From Mycobacterium yunnanensis (GTDB lineage: Bacteria; Actinomycetota; Actinomycetes; Mycobacteriales; Mycobacteriaceae), in NCBI RefSeq assembly GCF_025823185.1, contig NZ_JACKVK010000022.1:62001-126000 (forward strand): DNA of 64,000 nucleotides. The letters are read 5' to 3'. Below, piece by piece: positions 51,043-58,984 of this stretch. Positions within the stretch are counted from its first letter, which is position 1; every line of letters begins with the position of its first letter. Below the pieces are notes generated by a model, which saw nothing but the letters and a program-made list of their open reading frames with translations, searched no databases and had not been told where the DNA came from. A program made the position numbers and the translations under genes.

Positions 51043-51759
51043 ATGTTGGCCGTCGACTTGCTGACCAGGGTGGGATTGGCGACGGTGCTCGGCGTCGCGA
51101 TCGGTTTCGAACGGCAGTGGCGCTCGCGGATGGCCGGTCTGCAGACGATGGCGTTGGTCAGCATGGGGTCCGCGTTGTTCTTGATCCTCAGCGCCTACAG
51201 CTTCGACCAGACCGGCGACCGGCTCCGCGTCGCGGCTCAAATCGTCTCGGGGGTGGGCTTTCTCGGCGCCGGAGTGATCATGAAACAGGGGCTGTCGGTG
51301 ACGGGACTCAACACCGCCGCGACACTGTGGGCGACCGCCGCCGTCGGGGCGCTGGCAGGAGCGTGGATGTGGCGGGAGGCCCTTGCCGGCGCCGCCATCG
51401 TGGTGGCCGGTAACTGGTTTCTGCAACCGTTGGGCGCCAGGATGGACCGCGCGCAATCGACGCGGCGTGACGCGACACCTGCCGACTACGTCCTCGAGGT
51501 CGTGTGCCAGCACGCCGTGGAGGACGAGCTCAGAGTCTCGCTCTCCGAAGCTCTACCGCCCCAGGCGTTTCAGCTGCGCGGCATCGGCCTCAACCGGGCG
51601 CAGGGCCCGGACTCGGTTCGTTTGCACGCCGAATTCGCCACCGCAGTCCGCGACGACGACAGCGCCATCGGCGCCGTCCGTGCGCTGAGCGGGCGCCCGG
51701 GAGTCACGTCGGTGCGGTGGAGCATCGCCCACGAAGGCGCGGCCGACTGGTCACGCTGA
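51043..51759 (+). CDS. MgtC/SapB-family membrane protein
   Basis: This is a 238-aa protein. The N-terminal half holds the MgtC helices with AIGFERQWRSRMAGLQTMALVSMGSA and SGVGFLGAGVIMKQG..GLNTAATLWATAAVGAL. A C-terminal soluble ACT-like domain of about 90 residues follows. MgtC proteins aid growth in low Mg2+ and modulate the F-ATPase or phosphate homeostasis in pathogens. ATG 51043 is chosen at the start of the conserved region. Confidence 0.88.
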   Translation: MLAVDLLTRVGLATVLGVAIGFERQWRSRMAGLQTMALVSMGSALFLILSAYSFDQTGDRLRVAAQIVSGVGFLGAGVIMKQGLSVTGLNTAATLWATAAVGALAGAWMWREALAGAAIVVAGNWFLQPLGARMDRAQSTRRDATPADYVLEVVCQHAVEDELRVSLSEALPPQAFQLRGIGLNRAQGPDSVRLHAEFATAVRDDDSAIGAVRALSGRPGVTSVRWSIAHEGAADWSR

Positions 51760-51771
51760 CTGAGTCGTCGC

Positions 51772-53391
51772 TCACCTGGTGAGCGGTACCCGCGCGACCT
51801 CGTCGAGGCTCGTCGCGTCGCGAGGTTGTTCGAAGACCGCCTCCGCGTCCCGGCCTGAAGTCCGAAGTGTCGCCAGGGTGTTCCCGAACAGGGGGCCGTC
51901 GACGTCGCTCCACGCGAAGGGCAGTGCGGGGCAGCCGTTGCGCTGCGCCCAGCGCCGGGTGACCCGGCCAAGCCGCCGAGACCAGCCCAGTTTGAAGACC
52001 GGCTTGACGAACCACGGCACGTAGTTGTGCACCGGCGAGCACACCAGCTGGTGCACGTTCGACCGGGCGGACGGGATGTCGGCGCGCGCGACGTAACTGT
52101 GGTGTACGTCGCCGGAGATCACCGACACCGTGGCCGGTGCGTCGGCGTCGCGAGAGGCCACGTCGACGATGAGCCGGCTCAGATCCAGGAAGGACTGCAC
52201 GAATGCCGCCCAGTGTTCGAAGTCCGCTGCCTGGCGCACGGTTTCGGCGAACTTGCCGCGCCGGCCGGGCCGGTTGGCGGCGCGCTCGTTGACCATTTGC
52301 ATGTCCCCGATCGCCGGTGGCAGCAGCCACGGCAGCGACGAGCCGACGATGAGGTGGTCCACGTCGTCGAGCCGATCGGTCACCTGGTGCTCGAGCCAGG
52401 CGAACTCCCTGTTGCCCAACATCTTCCGATCACCGGAGTCCAGGATGCGGGCATTGCGCGAGTCGACCATGACCAGCCGGCTGCGGCCCATGTCCCACCG
52501 GTAGCTGAAGCGCAGACCCTTGTCGTCGTCGACCTCGGCGTCGGCCCGGTCGGCGAGGTCGACCAGGAGCGGCCAAACGTCGCCTTCGGCGGCGAGCACC
52601 TTCTGGTAGTCCTCGTCGTCGCGCAGCTCGGTGGGGCTCAGATTGCCGAGATGTTGATAGACCCAGTAGGAGGCGAGGCCCGCGCGGATCCGGTCCCGCC
52701 ACCACGGCTTGGCGTTGACCTCCCTGCGCCACGCGCCAGAGGTGTTCCAGTCGTCCCTGATGTCGTGGTCGTCGAAGATCATCGCCGTCGGAACGGTGGA
52801 CAGGATCCAGCGGATCTCCGGGTCTCCCCAGGTGTGCCGGTAGAGGCCTTCGTATTCGGTGAAGCTGACCACCTCGTCGGGCGGTCGCCGGCCGTTGGTT
52901 CGCCGGCCGGCCAGGTGGCGGCGAGCCTCGGGGGTGAGCTCATCGGCGTACACCTGGTCGCCCAACAGGACGAGGGCGTCGGGCCACTGGTCGACCGGCG
53001 TCGTCGGAAGCCTCGCCGCGTAGACGTCCAGAGCGTCGAGGCCCAGCTTGTCGTCGAGTTTCTCGACACCCGTCTTCGGATAGCGACACGATCCGAAGAT
53101 GATCTGCAGCCGGTCCTGCTGGTCGTGTCCCCGCGTCCTGATCACGCTTGGCGGGAAGGTGGCATCCGGTTCGGGCCACATCTGCCGACCGTCGACGTGC
53201 ACCTGGTACTCGGTGACCGACCCCGCCTGCAGGCCGTCGACGAGCACCACGCCGTAGTGACAGCCCTGCACCTCGAACGTGGGCGCCGAGCATCCCAGCA
53301 CCTCGACCACGCCCGGTGAGTCCGTCTGCACCCAGACGGTGGCGCTCGTCTCTCCGACGTGGCGCAGGACGGGACCCAGCAGCAGCGGCAT
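51772..53391 (-). CDS. PhoD-like alkaline phosphatase family protein
   Basis: This is a 539-aa metallophosphatase. An N-terminal Ig-like domain (SATVWVQTDSPGVVEV) precedes the PhoD phosphatase core: FGSCRYPKTG, LLGDQVYADE, FDDHDIRDDWN and VISGDVHHSYVA supply metal ligands. No signal peptide is visible, so it may be cytoplasmic, unlike exported PhoD. A TAGGCT box six bases before the ATG suggests a leaderless transcript. Confidence 0.87.
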   Translation of the reverse strand: MPLLLGPVLRHVGETSATVWVQTDSPGVVEVLGCSAPTFEVQGCHYGVVLVDGLQAGSVTEYQVHVDGRQMWPEPDATFPPSVIRTRGHDQQDRLQIIFGSCRYPKTGVEKLDDKLGLDALDVYAARLPTTPVDQWPDALVLLGDQVYADELTPEARRHLAGRRTNGRRPPDEVVSFTEYEGLYRHTWGDPEIRWILSTVPTAMIFDDHDIRDDWNTSGAWRREVNAKPWWRDRIRAGLASYWVYQHLGNLSPTELRDDEDYQKVLAAEGDVWPLLVDLADRADAEVDDDKGLRFSYRWDMGRSRLVMVDSRNARILDSGDRKMLGNREFAWLEHQVTDRLDDVDHLIVGSSLPWLLPPAIGDMQMVNERAANRPGRRGKFAETVRQAADFEHWAAFVQSFLDLSRLIVDVASRDADAPATVSVISGDVHHSYVARADIPSARSNVHQLVCSPVHNYVPWFVKPVFKLGWSRRLGRVTRRWAQRNGCPALPFAWSDVDGPLFGNTLATLRTSGRDAEAVFEQPRDATSLDEVARVPLTR

Positions 53392-53397
53392 CCGACC

Positions 53398-53403
53398 AGC
53401 CTA
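53398..53403 (-). promoter_or_regulatory. -10 box for leaderless PhoD-like transcript
   Basis: TAGGCT (minus strand) lies six bases before ATG 53391. Confidence 0.45.
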
Positions 53404-53449
53404 GGCCCGGTGGTTCCCGTCACTGTGATGTGAAACGTTTTAACAGAGG

Positions 53450-53479
53450 TTGACCAGGTATTGGACGCGGTGCCAACAT
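53450..53479 (+). promoter_or_regulatory. Housekeeping-type promoter for the 65-aa gene
   Basis: TTGACC (53450-53455) and CAACAT (53474-53479), 18 bp apart, lie six bases before GTG 53486. This suggests a SigA-type leaderless promoter. Confidence 0.45.
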
Positions 53480-53485
53480 CTTGGC

Positions 53486-53683
53486 GTGAGTGAGAACGAA
53501 CGGACCGTCATCGAGCAGCTGGTGGATCGACTCGTGTCGAGCTACCCGGATGTCGCCCCCGAGACGGTCGCCACGGTCGTCGCGCACAACCACGCCGAAT
53601 TCGACGGCCGCCCCGTCCGCGACTTCATCCCGCTCTTCGTCGAGCGCCGGGCGCGTCGCGAGCTGGCGTCCGCCGGCGCCTGA
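53486..53683 (+). CDS. Stand-alone three-helix protein like the ArsC N-terminal domain
   Basis: This is a 65-aa protein. Its pattern (VDRLVSSYPD, PETVATVV, RPVRDFIPLFVERRARREL) parallels residues 1-70 of the arsenate reductase at 16911 (FADHFALETIERFL, VPNFLPLLAERWARQRL). It is therefore a free copy of the helical domain that precedes the phosphatase in actinobacterial arsenate reductases. Function unknown; it may bind DNA, protein or simply be helical filler. Confidence 0.7.
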   Translation: MSENERTVIEQLVDRLVSSYPDVAPETVATVVAHNHAEFDGRPVRDFIPLFVERRARRELASAGA

Positions 53684-53693
53684 GCGAGAGCGC

Positions 53694-54599
53694 TCAGGAA
53701 CGCTCGGGGGCCGGCTCGGCCGCCTCACCGCTCTCGGCCGCGCCGAACAGCGCCACCGCGATCGCGCCGCCGACGGCGCCCACGAATGCGACGACCACCA
53801 GCCAGCCCAGACCGGGTGCCGAGGTGTCACCCAGCAGCCACACTCCGACGATGCCGGGTACCACGGTCTCACCCGCGACCAGCGCGGCCGAGGCGCCGGT
53901 GACCGATCCGATCTGCAACGCCACGGTGAACAGGTAGAAGCCGCCGACACCGGCCACCGCCACCGCCCAGGCGGCGGGATCGCGGAGGATCAGCGCGAGA
54001 TGGAACGGGTCGACCCCGTTGACCACCCGCACCGCGACGGCCATGGCGCCGAACAGGACACCCGCGACCAGCCCGGCGGCGACGGCCCCGCGAGCACCGA
54101 GCACGTGGATGAGAACGAGTCCGAGGACGACCATCACGACCGAGAACGCGAGAACGCCCCAGTGCACGGCGGTGCCTGGATCGTCCTCGCCGATGTGGCC
54201 GGAGGTGAAGCCCAGCACGCACAGCGACACCACCACCGTGGCGATGGCCACCCAATCACGCCATCGCAGAGGGACTTTCAGCACGACGACGCCTAGCACG
54301 GCCGTCACGACGAGATTGGCACTCATGATCGTCTGCGACAGGAACAGTGGGATCAGCCGGGCCGATACGACGCTGCCGAGGAATCCGCACCCGTCGAGGA
54401 CCATCCCGGCCAGGAACGCCGGGGTCAACGCCGCCCGGATCGTCGCGCCAAGAGACGGCGCGCCACTGGCCGTCGTCGAACCGACCGTGCCACGTGCGGC
54501 GTCCTTCGCCGCGGCGCTGCGCGCGCCGTAGGCCTGCAACACCGACGCGGTTCCGTAGCCGAAGCATGCGACGAGCGCCGCTGCCAGACCGATCAGCAC
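53694..54599 (-). CDS. DMT-superfamily membrane transporter
   Basis: This is a 301-aa protein with about nine to ten hydrophobic helices (AAALVACFGYGTASVLQA, LSQTIMSANLVVTAVLGVVVL, ..ASAALVAGETVVPGIVGVWLLGD). It is arranged like a drug/metabolite transporter with an internal repeat. The C-terminal tail is Glu/Ala-rich. Substrate unknown. It is convergent with the 65-aa gene. Confidence 0.75.
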   Translation of the reverse strand: MLIGLAAALVACFGYGTASVLQAYGARSAAAKDAARGTVGSTTASGAPSLGATIRAALTPAFLAGMVLDGCGFLGSVVSARLIPLFLSQTIMSANLVVTAVLGVVVLKVPLRWRDWVAIATVVVSLCVLGFTSGHIGEDDPGTAVHWGVLAFSVVMVVLGLVLIHVLGARGAVAAGLVAGVLFGAMAVAVRVVNGVDPFHLALILRDPAAWAVAVAGVGGFYLFTVALQIGSVTGASAALVAGETVVPGIVGVWLLGDTSAPGLGWLVVVAFVGAVGGAIAVALFGAAESGEAAEPAPERS

Positions 54600-54681
54600 C
54601 GGTCGTCCCCACTATGTGCCGTCACGGTGGCCAGTATTCAGTAGGAGACCCCACGCCGATCCGGCCGGGAGGCTTCGCGGC

Positions 54682-54687
54682 TACCAT
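54682..54687 (+). promoter_or_regulatory. -10 box for leaderless cyclase transcript
   Basis: TACCAT lies six bases before GTG 54694. Confidence 0.45.
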
Positions 54688-54693
54688 CGCGCG

Positions 54694-55503
54694 GTGACGC
54701 AACTCGTCCTGTCGACGCTGCTCGGGGTCGCCGTCGCCGCCGTCGTCACCCTGTCCATCCTGTTGCTCGTCACCTCGCGTCGGCTCGCCGACGCCCGTCG
54801 CCGCCTAAAGCGTGCCCAACGCGCCACGCCGAGGATTCGCCGCAGACGCCGAGGTCTCGCACCATTGGCCATCCGCACGACATGGCGGACCGCAGAGATG
54901 TTGCGCGCCAAGGGAATCGGAGCGGTGGTGCGCAACTCGATCGAGGACCTCGCGGGGTGGGCCAGCGTGGAGCGGCCCGATCTGGCGCGGTTGACGGCCA
55001 ATGGAGACGTCGTCGTGGTGTTCTCCGACATCGAGGGGTCCACCGAACGCAACGAAGCGCTGGGGGACCGGGACTGGGTCGCACTGCTGCAGCGCCACGA
55101 GCGACTCGTCCGTGACCTGGTCGACGAGCATGGTGGGCACGTCGTCAAGAATCAGGGCGACGGTTTCATGCTGGCCTTCGCCGACCCCGGCCGTGCCGTG
55201 CGCTGCTGCATCGGCGTGCAGCGCGAGCTCGCCGCCCGTCCCGAACGCTGGCAGAACATCAAGGTGCGCATGGGAATTCACATGGGGGAGTCAGTGCGAC
55301 GGGGTGACGACCTGTTCGGCTTGAACGTCGCGATGGCCGCCAGGATCGCCGGGCACGCCGACGGCGGCGAAATCCTGGTCAGCGACGTGGTGCGGGACGC
55401 CGTCGAGGCGGTCGACGGCATCGACGTCACCGCGGCCGAGGTGGTCGAATTCAAGGGCTTCAGCGGGACCTACGAGGTGTTTCCGGTCGTGACGGCCGGG
55501 TGA
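54694..55503 (+). CDS. Class III adenylate/guanylate cyclase, membrane anchored
   Basis: This is a 269-aa protein. An N-terminal transmembrane helix (residues 4-26), a basic linker (RRRRRG), and a class III cyclase domain (about 105-265) are visible. Metal-binding Asp112 (VFSDIEGST) and Asp156 (KNQGDGF) are present. Lys152 fits ATP selection, and the transition-state Asn/Arg pair is in LNVAMAARIA. It probably makes cAMP at the inner membrane face. The GTG start is supported by the -10 box. Confidence 0.88.
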   Translation: MTQLVLSTLLGVAVAAVVTLSILLLVTSRRLADARRRLKRAQRATPRIRRRRRGLAPLAIRTTWRTAEMLRAKGIGAVVRNSIEDLAGWASVERPDLARLTANGDVVVVFSDIEGSTERNEALGDRDWVALLQRHERLVRDLVDEHGGHVVKNQGDGFMLAFADPGRAVRCCIGVQRELAARPERWQNIKVRMGIHMGESVRRGDDLFGLNVAMAARIAGHADGGEILVSDVVRDAVEAVDGIDVTAAEVVEFKGFSGTYEVFPVVTAG

Positions 55504-55509
55504 GGGCGG

Positions 55510-57015
55510 TCATGGAGCCTGGCCGCCAAGCACGCGGCGCGCCTGGGCGCGCACGGCGTTCTTGGCCACCTTCCCGTTGGGAGTGGACGGAAGTGAGTCG
55601 ACGAACAGGACGTGCCGCGGTCGCTTGAAGGCGGTGAGATGGCCGCGGACGTGGGCCACGAGGTCGTCGGGGGTCGGCGCACTGCCCGCCCGTGGCACCA
55701 CGACCGCGCAGATGGCCTCACCCCAGTAGTCGTCCGCGACGCCCACCACCGCGACCTGGTCGACGTCGGGATGTCCGGACAGGACGTCTTCGACCTCCCG
55801 GGAGGACACGTTCTCGCCACCGGTGATCACGACGTCCTTGATGCGGTCCACGACCACCAGTCGGCCCTCGGGGTCGAGGCGTCCAACGTCGCCGGTGTGC
55901 AGCCAGCCGTCGACGGTGACGGGTTCGGGCCCCGGCCAGTAGCCGGCGGCCACCTGCGCGCCGCGGACGAGGATCTCGCCGATGGGACCGTCACCGGAGA
56001 TGCGCACCTCGACCTCGTCGTGTGGTCGTCCCGCGGTGGCCAGCAGGGACGGATTGGCGCCGGCTCCGGCCCGGTGGTCGGCGGGCCCGAGAAACGTGAC
56101 GTTGCCGCCAGTTTCGCTCATCCCGTACCCCTGGTGGAAGTTCACGTCGAGCCGGGCCAGCGCGCGCCGCAGGAGATCGGCGGGAATCGCGGCCGATCCG
56201 TAGGACACGTCGCGCAGGGTCGGCAGCTCGGTCCCCGTGGCCTCCAGGTGTGCCAGCAGTGAGTGCAGCATCGTGGGAGCCAGCGAGCACGACGTCACGT
56301 GATGTGCGCGGACCGCAGCGGCGAACTCCTCGGCGCGGAAGGCGGCGACGGGCATCACCGTGGCTCCGGCGAGGTGATGGACCAGCATGTTGTATCCGGC
56401 CACATGGCACATCGGAAACGGCAGGAGGTACACACCGCCCGGGCGCACCGACCGACCCGCGACGGTGCCGCGTGCCGCCGTGGTGAGCGACCGGTGCGTG
56501 TGGAGCACGCCCTTGGGTGGTCCGGTCGACCCGCTGGTGAACAGCAACCAGGCGGGATCGTCGGGGTCGACGGGCTCCGCGCGTCGGCTCGGCTGCGTGA
56601 CTGCCCGGCGCCAGCGAGGGTCTTCGAACGCCACCACCTCGGTCACCGACGGCGTCTTCGCCAGTCCGTCGAGGAAGCGGCCGTCACCGAGGACGACCGT
56701 GGGTCGGGCGGCTGCCAGTTGGGCGGCGCGCTCACCCGGGCCGAGTCGTTGGTTGACCATGGCCAGCACGCGACCGGCGCGCGGAACGCCGTAGTACAGC
56801 AGCGCGTAGGACGTGCCGTTGTCGGCGACGACGGCAACCCGGTCACCCCTCCGGGTGCGTTCGCCGACCCAGGTGGCCACCGATTGGATCTGGGCGTCGA
56901 ATTCGGCGAAGGTCGTCGTGGTGCCGTCGGGACCGATGATCGCCGGCCGGTCGGGTACCTGGACGGCCGCGGCCGACACCAGTTCGTGGACGAGGTCGAT
57001 CCGCGGAGCCGTCAT
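55510..57015 (-). CDS. AMP-dependent acyl-CoA synthetase/ligase
   Basis: This is a 501-aa ANL-family enzyme. The P-loop is LLFTSGSTGPPKGVLHTH, then GYGMSETGGNVT, WLHTGDVGRLDPEGRLVVVDRIKDVVITGGENVSSREVE, and the catalytic Lys near the C-terminus in TPNGKVAKN. It activates a carboxylic acid as acyl-AMP and then acyl-CoA. The ATG at 57015 (MTAPRIDLVHELV) begins the family homology; longer readings run into whiB6. The substrate is not predictable. Confidence 0.88.
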   Translation of the reverse strand: MTAPRIDLVHELVSAAAVQVPDRPAIIGPDGTTTTFAEFDAQIQSVATWVGERTRRGDRVAVVADNGTSYALLYYGVPRAGRVLAMVNQRLGPGERAAQLAAARPTVVLGDGRFLDGLAKTPSVTEVVAFEDPRWRRAVTQPSRRAEPVDPDDPAWLLFTSGSTGPPKGVLHTHRSLTTAARGTVAGRSVRPGGVYLLPFPMCHVAGYNMLVHHLAGATVMPVAAFRAEEFAAAVRAHHVTSCSLAPTMLHSLLAHLEATGTELPTLRDVSYGSAAIPADLLRRALARLDVNFHQGYGMSETGGNVTFLGPADHRAGAGANPSLLATAGRPHDEVEVRISGDGPIGEILVRGAQVAAGYWPGPEPVTVDGWLHTGDVGRLDPEGRLVVVDRIKDVVITGGENVSSREVEDVLSGHPDVDQVAVVGVADDYWGEAICAVVVPRAGSAPTPDDLVAHVRGHLTAFKRPRHVLFVDSLPSTPNGKVAKNAVRAQARRVLGGQAP

Positions 57016-57047
57016 CGAGTGAGGAGGATAGCTGCGCGGCGGTCGCC

Positions 57048-57374
57048 CTACTGGACGGTGCGGACGGGGAAGCCGTGCCGGTCGGCCAGCGATCCGAGTT
57101 GCTTGAGCGCGAAACGGCGGCCGCGGCCCTCGCCGGGGATGAGCACCCCGGCCCACAAGCCTTCCGCGCCGGGGGTGCGGCACGCCTCTTGCGCGCACAG
57201 CCAGCGTCGGGGACAGGCGCGGCACAGAGCCTTGGCGCCGTCGTCGGGGGAGGTGGTCCAACGGTCGGGGTCCTCTGCGCAGGGGTAGCCGAGCCGCCCG
57301 GCATCGGACGTGGTCGTCGTGGCGCCTCGTTCGCGCAGCGCTACTGCAGCGACGGGTCGGCCAGGTGCCTGCAT
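57048..57374 (-). CDS. whiB6: WhiB6-like iron-sulphur regulator
   Basis: This is a 108-aa WhiB protein. The four cluster-binding cysteines are C32, C51, C54 and C60 (C-x18-C-x2-C-x5-C). The WhiB turn is GLWAGV, followed by a basic region. The stretch EDPDRWTTSPDD..ALCRACPRRWLC and the end FALKQLGSLADRHGFPVR match M. tuberculosis WhiB6, a regulator of ESX-1 and redox response. GGAGGG lies eight bases before the ATG. No ESX-1 gene is nearby; it sits between an acyl-CoA ligase and a divergent TetR gene. Confidence 0.85.
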   Translation of the reverse strand: MQAPGRPVAAVALRERGATTTTSDAGRLGYPCAEDPDRWTTSPDDGAKALCRACPRRWLCAQEACRTPGAEGLWAGVLIPGEGRGRRFALKQLGSLADRHGFPVRTVQ

Positions 57375-57418
57375 GGGGTGCCCTCCGTCTCTCCTGGGAA
57401 GCGGTTACCCACTCGTGA

Positions 57419-57434
57419 CAATACGTATGTATTG
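57419..57434. promoter_or_regulatory. Perfect inverted repeat between whiB6 and TetR genes
   Basis: CAATAC-GTAT-GTATTG is a 16-bp site with perfect 6-bp arms, 45 bp from whiB6 and 38 bp from the TetR start. It is a strong candidate TetR operator controlling both genes. Confidence 0.6.
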
Positions 57435-57459
57435 GTTTCTGACGATACAGGCGCATTGA

Positions 57460-57465
57460 TAGCGT
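57460..57465 (+). promoter_or_regulatory. -10 box for leaderless TetR transcript
   Basis: TAGCGT lies six bases before GTG 57472. Confidence 0.45.
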
Positions 57466-57471
57466 TGCCCA

Positions 57472-58104
57472 GTGACCACCGCCTCGGAGCCCTCCCCGGT
57501 CGACGAGGCCACCGTGACCAGCGCGGATCGCATCCGTCATGCTGCGTTGGCGAACTTCGCCAAGTACGGAACCGCGGCGACGTCTCTGCGGGCCGTGGCG
57601 GCCTCGGCCGGCGTCTCGCTGGGGATGGTGCAGCACCACTACGCGACCAAGTCGAGCCTCATCAAGGCGGTCGACGACTACGTGCTGGCACTGTTGATCG
57701 GGCAGTTGTCGGCACCCATTCCCGACCCCCCGGCCGACTCGATCACCGACATCGGCTCCAGGGTCAGTGGAATCATCGCCGAGCATCCCGACGTCGCCGC
57801 CTACGTAAGCCGGGCGATGGTCGACGGAAGCCCGCTGGGGGCAACGCTGTTCGACGCCCTCATGGAGGTCGGCATGGCCCGGTGGGAGCTGCGGGCCGAG
57901 CGCGGTGAGACCCGGCCCGACGTCGACCTGACCTGGGCGACCATCAATGCCCTGGTGCTCGCCGTCGGCGCGATCAGCCTGCGCGCCCACGTGGACCGCC
58001 ACCTCCCCGAGCCCTTCACCTCACCCGAGCAGCTTCAGCGGTGGCAGAACGCGACCGACACTCTGCTGCGCGAGGGATTGCTCGGCAAGCCCGCCGACGG
58101 CTGA
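57472..58104 (+). CDS. TetR-family regulator
   Basis: This is a 210-aa repressor. The N-terminal HTH is ADRIRHAALANFAKYG and TSLRAVAASAGVSLGMVQHHYATKSSLIKAV, followed by an all-helical ligand domain (DIGSRVSGIIAEHP.., TWATINALVLAVGAI). The GTG start fits a leaderless message. The dyad at 57419-57434 is its likely operator. It is divergent from whiB6 and the acyl-CoA ligase. Confidence 0.87.
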   Translation: MTTASEPSPVDEATVTSADRIRHAALANFAKYGTAATSLRAVAASAGVSLGMVQHHYATKSSLIKAVDDYVLALLIGQLSAPIPDPPADSITDIGSRVSGIIAEHPDVAAYVSRAMVDGSPLGATLFDALMEVGMARWELRAERGETRPDVDLTWATINALVLAVGAISLRAHVDRHLPEPFTSPEQLQRWQNATDTLLREGLLGKPADG

Positions 58105-58108
58105 CTGC

Positions 58109-58984
58109 TCACCCTGGCGCGGCAGGCGCCGGACCGGATCGCCTGGTGGCCAACACCGAACCGCCGAGGATCAACGCCAAGCCCGCCACGTTCCACGGGG
58201 TGAGCGGTTCGCTCAGCACGACCACCCCCGCCGCCAGCGCCACGGCGGGATTGACGTAGGTGAACACCAGCGCCCGGGTGGGGCCCACCTCTCGGATGAG
58301 GGCGAAGAAGACGATGAACGCCACCGCGGTGCAGACGACCGCCAGGGTCGCCACCGCCACCAGCACGCGCGCCGACGGCATCGCCGTGGGCCACGTCGCG
58401 ACCGCGGGTCCCGCGTAGACGACGGCGGCGACACCGAGGCAGGCCGCGGTCATCGGGAGAGCGGGAACGTCGGCGAGGTGGCGGCCCGCGACGAGCGGGG
58501 CGATCGCGTAACACGTGGCCACCAGCAGGACTTCTGCGACGGGCCACGCGCTGCCCCCGGTGATCTCCGGTCCGGCCAGCACCGCCACGCCGGCCAGTCC
58601 CACCCCCAGCCCGGTGATGCGCGTGACGCCCAGCCTGCGTTCGCCGCCGGTCAGCCGGTCGAGCAGTGCGGCGATGATGGGGGAGGCCGCGATCAACAGG
58701 CCCGTCAGCGAGCTGGTGATGTGACGTTCGGCGTCGGACAGCATCAGCCAGGCGGCGACGATCTCGAAGAAGGCGAAGACCAGCACCGGTTTCCAGCACC
58801 GGAGAACCGGCGCCCAGGCGGCCCGCGACAACGCCAGCGGCACCAACACCGCTGCGCCGATGACGGTGCGCGCGAAGACCAGGACGGGCGCCGAGACGCC
58901 CTCGACCGTGATCTTGATCAGCAGGTACGGGACACCCCAGATCACGCTCATCGCCGCGAAGAGGAACCACCCCCGCGCCGTCAC
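58109..58984 (-). CDS. EamA-type DMT transporter
   Basis: This is a 291-aa ten-helix membrane protein of the EamA family: two homologous five-helix halves (WFLFAAMSVIWGVPYLLIKI at the start, VAFIVFFALIREVGPTRALVFTYVNPAVALAAGVVVLSEPLTPWNVAGLALILGGSVL at the end). The GTG start overlaps the upstream acyl-CoA dehydrogenase stop by four bases. Family members export or import small metabolites. Confidence 0.88.
   Translation of the reverse strand: MTARGWFLFAAMSVIWGVPYLLIKITVEGVSAPVLVFARTVIGAAVLVPLALSRAAWAPVLRCWKPVLVFAFFEIVAAWLMLSDAERHITSSLTGLLIAASPIIAALLDRLTGGERRLGVTRITGLGVGLAGVAVLAGPEITGGSAWPVAEVLLVATCYAIAPLVAGRHLADVPALPMTAACLGVAAVVYAGPAVATWPTAMPSARVLVAVATLAVVCTAVAFIVFFALIREVGPTRALVFTYVNPAVALAAGVVVLSEPLTPWNVAGLALILGGSVLATRRSGPAPAAPG

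Noticed and set aside
48004..51513. A 1169-codon open frame on the minus strand
   Set aside because: It is antisense to the antiporter and in another frame of the DHA2 transporter gene. The product is His/Arg-rich without any motif, a shadow of GC-rich codon bias.
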